From: Symsagittifera roscoffensis
Lineage: Eukaryota; Xenacoelomorpha; Acoela; Convolutidae
Assembly: GCF_963678635.1 (NCBI RefSeq)
Contig: NW_026970820.1
Coordinates: 2,232,001-2,296,000 of the forward strand
Reading direction: 5' to 3'
DNA length: 64,000 nucleotides
The notes under the pieces were generated by a model. The model was not told the DNA's origin. It saw only the letters and a program-made list of their open reading frames with translations, and ran no database searches. The position numbers and the translations under genes were made by a program. This document shows, in pieces, positions 61,552 through 64,000 of the stretch (position 1 is its first letter; every line of letters begins with the position of its first letter).

Positions 61552-61561
61552 CAAAGAACAC

Positions 61562-62190
61562 ACAAATTTGACTGTCTGAAGTAGCAGCTATAAATCCAAT
61601 TGGACCCTATCTATGAAAACATTGGAAAAAAAACAAGAGAAACAGAATTATTATCTGCAAACCAACATCACAAAATAAAAATTTTTTTGCAAAAGCCTCC
61701 ACTTTCGTAACTTAAAACATAAACTTGACACACCCCTAACTTGACCTTAACAGGAAGAGTTTTCTACTTTTTTAGGTACTACAAAAACATTAGAAGCCTA
61801 CAAACAAATGTAAAATCTGGAAACAAATTACGACTACTACTGCAGTAGAATCAACCTGAGAGGCTGGAGATATGACGTTCGACCATCTGCTTGAAATACA
61901 CATCAACACATGTGACAAAAGAAGACGTAATGAAAAGCGCTTTCCACTTTTTGCAATGTCATTTATGTGTGGAGCGCGTAGCTATCAAACTATAACCGGA
62001 CGCAGAAAAGTATTGATTAGTGAGTTTTAAATAAAAAAGAAATTGAATTTGAAATTAAATGGAATAACTAGTTTTGATAAAGCCAAAAAAATCATTTTAC
62101 AATGCTGGTGAAACATTGGCGCTGATTAGTGAAGGGACTTTACAGTATATATGCAACTGAAAGAATAGTAAGAAAAATGAAAAATAGTTT
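61562..62190. other. Upstream of Helitron genes; no gene seen
   Basis: AT-rich sequence that should contain the Helitron 5' end and promoter. I could not locate a terminal inverted repeat or a clear promoter. Confidence 0.4.
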
Positions 62191-62195
62191 TTTGA

Positions 62196-62278
62196 CCGGC
62201 TCTGGACTCGAACTCTCTCATTTCGCTCGTGAGTGAAATTAACAACAGAGCACATACCTATTGCGCCAACTGTTCTCC
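62196..62278 (-). repeat. tRNA-derived sequence with long variable region
   Basis: On the minus strand an A-box TTGGCGCAATAGG and a B-box GTTCGAGTCC. Between them is an 8-bp hairpin (TTTCGCTC/GAGTGAAA on the plus strand, one G-T pair), like the long arm of Ser/Leu tRNAs. The anticodon stem is not convincing, so tRNA remnant or SINE. Confidence 0.45.
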
Positions 62279-63293
62279 TTACAGCGCTGTTCTGAAATTT
62301 GTCTATCATGTTTCGTAATAACTTTAAAACTATCCTATATACATTCTCACCCGACCGAGAGCGCCATGATGCATAGTTATGCCAAGTCTCTCAATCCGAA
62401 TTTGCTTCCTTGAAGTTTTCTACAGTTTTCTCAGTTTATCATGAATTTGTCTGTATCTGGTCATGCATTCTGTAGGGCTTTCCGCAACCGAGTACGGCGT
62501 AATTTTAATAGTTTAAACTGCATACCCACTCGTTAGCGAAGTGCAAATGGAAGTAATTTGACAAGCGTTGTTTCTTTATCGTGAAATTATTTGTTTGTGG
62601 AAACCGTTTTTTTTTAAACTAAAATGAATTAGGGACGTTTCAAATTGAAAAAAAGAAGGTACAAAATCAGATAATTGTATCTCTATATCGAAATGAATGA
62701 ATGACGGTTTTGGTTAAGCATTGACGTTGGAAACTTTGAGGGATGAAAAACTGTCGCAATAAACAAAGAAAAACAATTAACTAAATTGATGGAAACTGAT
62801 TTTTACCACTCATATCTCAATAAAATGTGTATAAAAAAGCTGAAAAAACTGAAAGTCGTTAAAGTCACTAGTTTATTTATTAAAAAAATAGTCGAAAACT
62901 GCTATAGAAACGCTAAAATTTGCAACGCAATCTAAAACGATTCTGTGGTGAAATGAAAAAAAAGTGAATAGAATTCTAATTCCGATCGATGTATAGTAAG
63001 TTCCCCCAGTACCCAAAAAAACATTCGCAACAGACGTTAATAAAAAATGGTTAACAAAAACAAAGTAAAAAGATATCTTGAAATCAAAAACAATTGCTTA
63101 CAAAGTTCAATATAATGGTTCAATACAAAATTCGTGAAAAACGGTTCTAGATACGAAAAAACTATATATTGATCTGCAAATAAATTAAGCAACACATACA
63201 TTGAAAATAACAGCCAAATTAATATGCAATTTACGTTCAAATTTTCAAAAAAAAAGTCGACACAATTTATTTGATGAAACAAAAAACTTTTCG
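62279..63293. other. Non-coding flank, nothing recognised
   Basis: AT-rich, no supported gene and no array-type hairpins. An 81-codon hydrophobic minus frame at 63037-63282 is what such AT-rich sequence gives by chance. Confidence 0.4.
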
Positions 63294-63295
63294 TT

Positions 63296-63368
63296 CACAG
63301 TGGGACTCGAACCATTGCCAGGAGTAACCCAGCCATTTACTTTAAGTATTAAGCTAAAGCACGACATA
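63296..63368 (-). repeat. tRNA-like sequence in tandem repeat copy 1
   Basis: Minus strand B-box GGTTCGAGTCC fits the Pol III consensus exactly; an A-box-like TAGCTTAAT lies upstream. No full cloverleaf could be drawn. Confidence 0.5.
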
Positions 63369-63632
63369 AATTAACAAACAGCAATGAGTATTATAGCAAT
63401 CAATTTTTAGAAACACCTTTAAAAGCCTATATACGTTCTTAAACTTAGTTGGCTGAGAGCGCGAGTGACACACATTCCCGTCCTCCCATCTTAAGTGCAA
63501 ATAATAAATTGGCTTTACCGTTTCATAAGGAAATGTGTATCGAGTCTCTCAGTACCAGTGGGGATAATTTACTGTTCTTAATGTATCTAAATAAAGAGCT
63601 AATAAATGGACAGCATCAAAAAAACTTTCGTT

Positions 63633-63704
63633 CACACTAGGACTCGAACCACTGCCAGGAGTAACCCAGCCATTTACTTTAAGTATTAAGCTAATGCACC
63701 ACAT
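63633..63704 (-). repeat. tRNA-like sequence in tandem repeat copy 2
   Basis: Same as copy 1 with B-box GGTTCGAGTCC and a few substitutions. A third, cut copy starts at 63971 with the same B-box. Confidence 0.5.
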
Positions 63705-64000
63705 AAATTAACAAACAGCAATGAATATTATAGCAAGCAAATGTTAGAAACAACTTTAAAAGCCTATATACGTTCTTAAACTTAGTTGGCTGAGAGCGCG
63801 AGTGACACACATTCCCGTCCTCCCATCTTAAGTGCAAATAATAAATTGGCTTTACCGTTTCATAAGGAAATGTGTTTCGAGTCTCTCAGTACCGGGGGGG
63901 GGGATAATTTACTGTTTTTAATGTATCTAAAAAAAGAGCTAATAAATGGACATCATGAAAAAAAATTTAGTTCACAGTGGGACTCGAACCACTGCCAGGA

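Larger units (their letters stand above)
51481..61561 (-). mobile_element. Autonomous Helitron (Helentron/Helitron2-like), coding part apparently intact
   Basis: Two minus-strand genes, an RPA-like protein and a giant OTU-Rep-helicase protein, make up a rolling-circle DNA transposon of eukaryotes. The Rep-helicase frame is open for 2626 codons with no stop or shift, so the copy is young or still active. The limits given are the 3' hairpin (51481-51509) and the first acceptor-bearing gene. The true 5' terminus upstream of 61.55 kb was not found, and no CTRR 3' end is obvious next to the hairpin, which suits the Helitron2 type, where ends are short asymmetric inverted repeats. It lies about 3.4 kb from the cassette array, but no shared sequence was seen. 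Confidence 0.8.
63294..64000. repeat. Tandem repeat of about 338 bp, two copies and a partial third
   Basis: TTCACA-started copies begin at 63294, 63631 and 63971 (periods 337 and 340) and are nearly identical, including the tRNA-like part and TTGGCTGAGAGCGCGAG. The array runs off the window end. Copy 2 has a run of ten G at 63894-63903 where copy 1 reads AGTGGGG. Confidence 0.9.

Noticed and set aside
61529..61561. Eleven-residue N-terminal extension of the RPA-like protein from the ATG at 61561
   Set aside because: A TTTCCAG acceptor lies within this stretch, so the upstream ATG would probably be removed by splicing.
51481..61561. Shared ends between the Helitron and the array units, which would make the units its non-autonomous partners
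   Set aside because: The Helitron 3' hairpin differs from H1, H2 and H3, and no CGCGRCCAYCTAG box was seen near either side of the element. Proximity alone is not evidence.
48191..63704. Functional tRNA genes
   Set aside because: A and B boxes are present, but anticodon or T stems do not pair in any of them.

Overview
The window looks like AT-rich nuclear DNA from an invertebrate animal. Evidence: the one spliced gene has short introns (88, 145 and 53 bp by my splice calls) with T-rich acceptors, there are GTAT-type microsatellites and tRNA-derived repeats, and there is an animal-type Helitron. T-rich acceptors lying 9 and 16 nt before two start codons would suit a lineage with spliced-leader trans-splicing (nematodes, flatworms, some cnidarians and others). 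That is inference; I cannot name the organism.

Region 1 (1-48012, with a fragment to about 48115) is one strictly head-to-tail array of long non-coding repeat units. I count 24 units in three size classes: A (about 2.21 kb, 11 copies), B (about 1.6 kb, 10 copies) and C/D (about 2.5 kb, 3 copies). The order is A, Bx7, C, Ax4, D, C, Bx3, Ax6, then a broken C-like head. Every unit ends in the same box, consensus CGCGRCCAYCTAG, and different classes switch exactly after its CTAG. The classes differ in sequence but share a plan: a head hairpin with a three-base loop (H1), a long second hairpin (H2), an AT-rich body, a GCATGC-AAAAA box, and a subterminal hairpin (H3) whose two arms vary together between classes. 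I see no credible protein in the array. It is the most unusual part of the window: it behaves like an array of interchangeable cassettes or of end-to-end inserted mobile elements rather than an ordinary satellite.

Region 2 (about 48.1-51.5 kb) is non-coding flank with a GTAT/ATGT microsatellite, three degenerate tRNA-like sequences and an unexplained GC-richer block near 49.8-50.1 kb.

Region 3 (about 51.48-61.55 kb, minus strand) is a large, apparently intact autonomous Helitron of the Helentron/Helitron2 kind. The first gene (61528-59698, four exons) looks like the RPA-like single-strand DNA-binding protein that accompanies many Helitrons. The second (59423-51543) is one uninterrupted 2626-codon reading frame: a hydrophobic leader ending in a 2A-like NPGP motif, a CxxC/CxxC zinc finger, an OTU-type cysteine protease domain, an HUH Rep nuclease with paired tyrosines, and a PIF1-family helicase. 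A polyadenylation signal followed 87 nt later by a splice acceptor separates the genes, which looks operon-like. A perfect 13-bp hairpin 33 nt after the Rep-helicase stop is a candidate 3' end signal.

Region 4 (61.6-64.0 kb) is non-coding, with another tRNA-like sequence and a tandem repeat of about 338 bp carrying tRNA-type promoter boxes and running off the window end.
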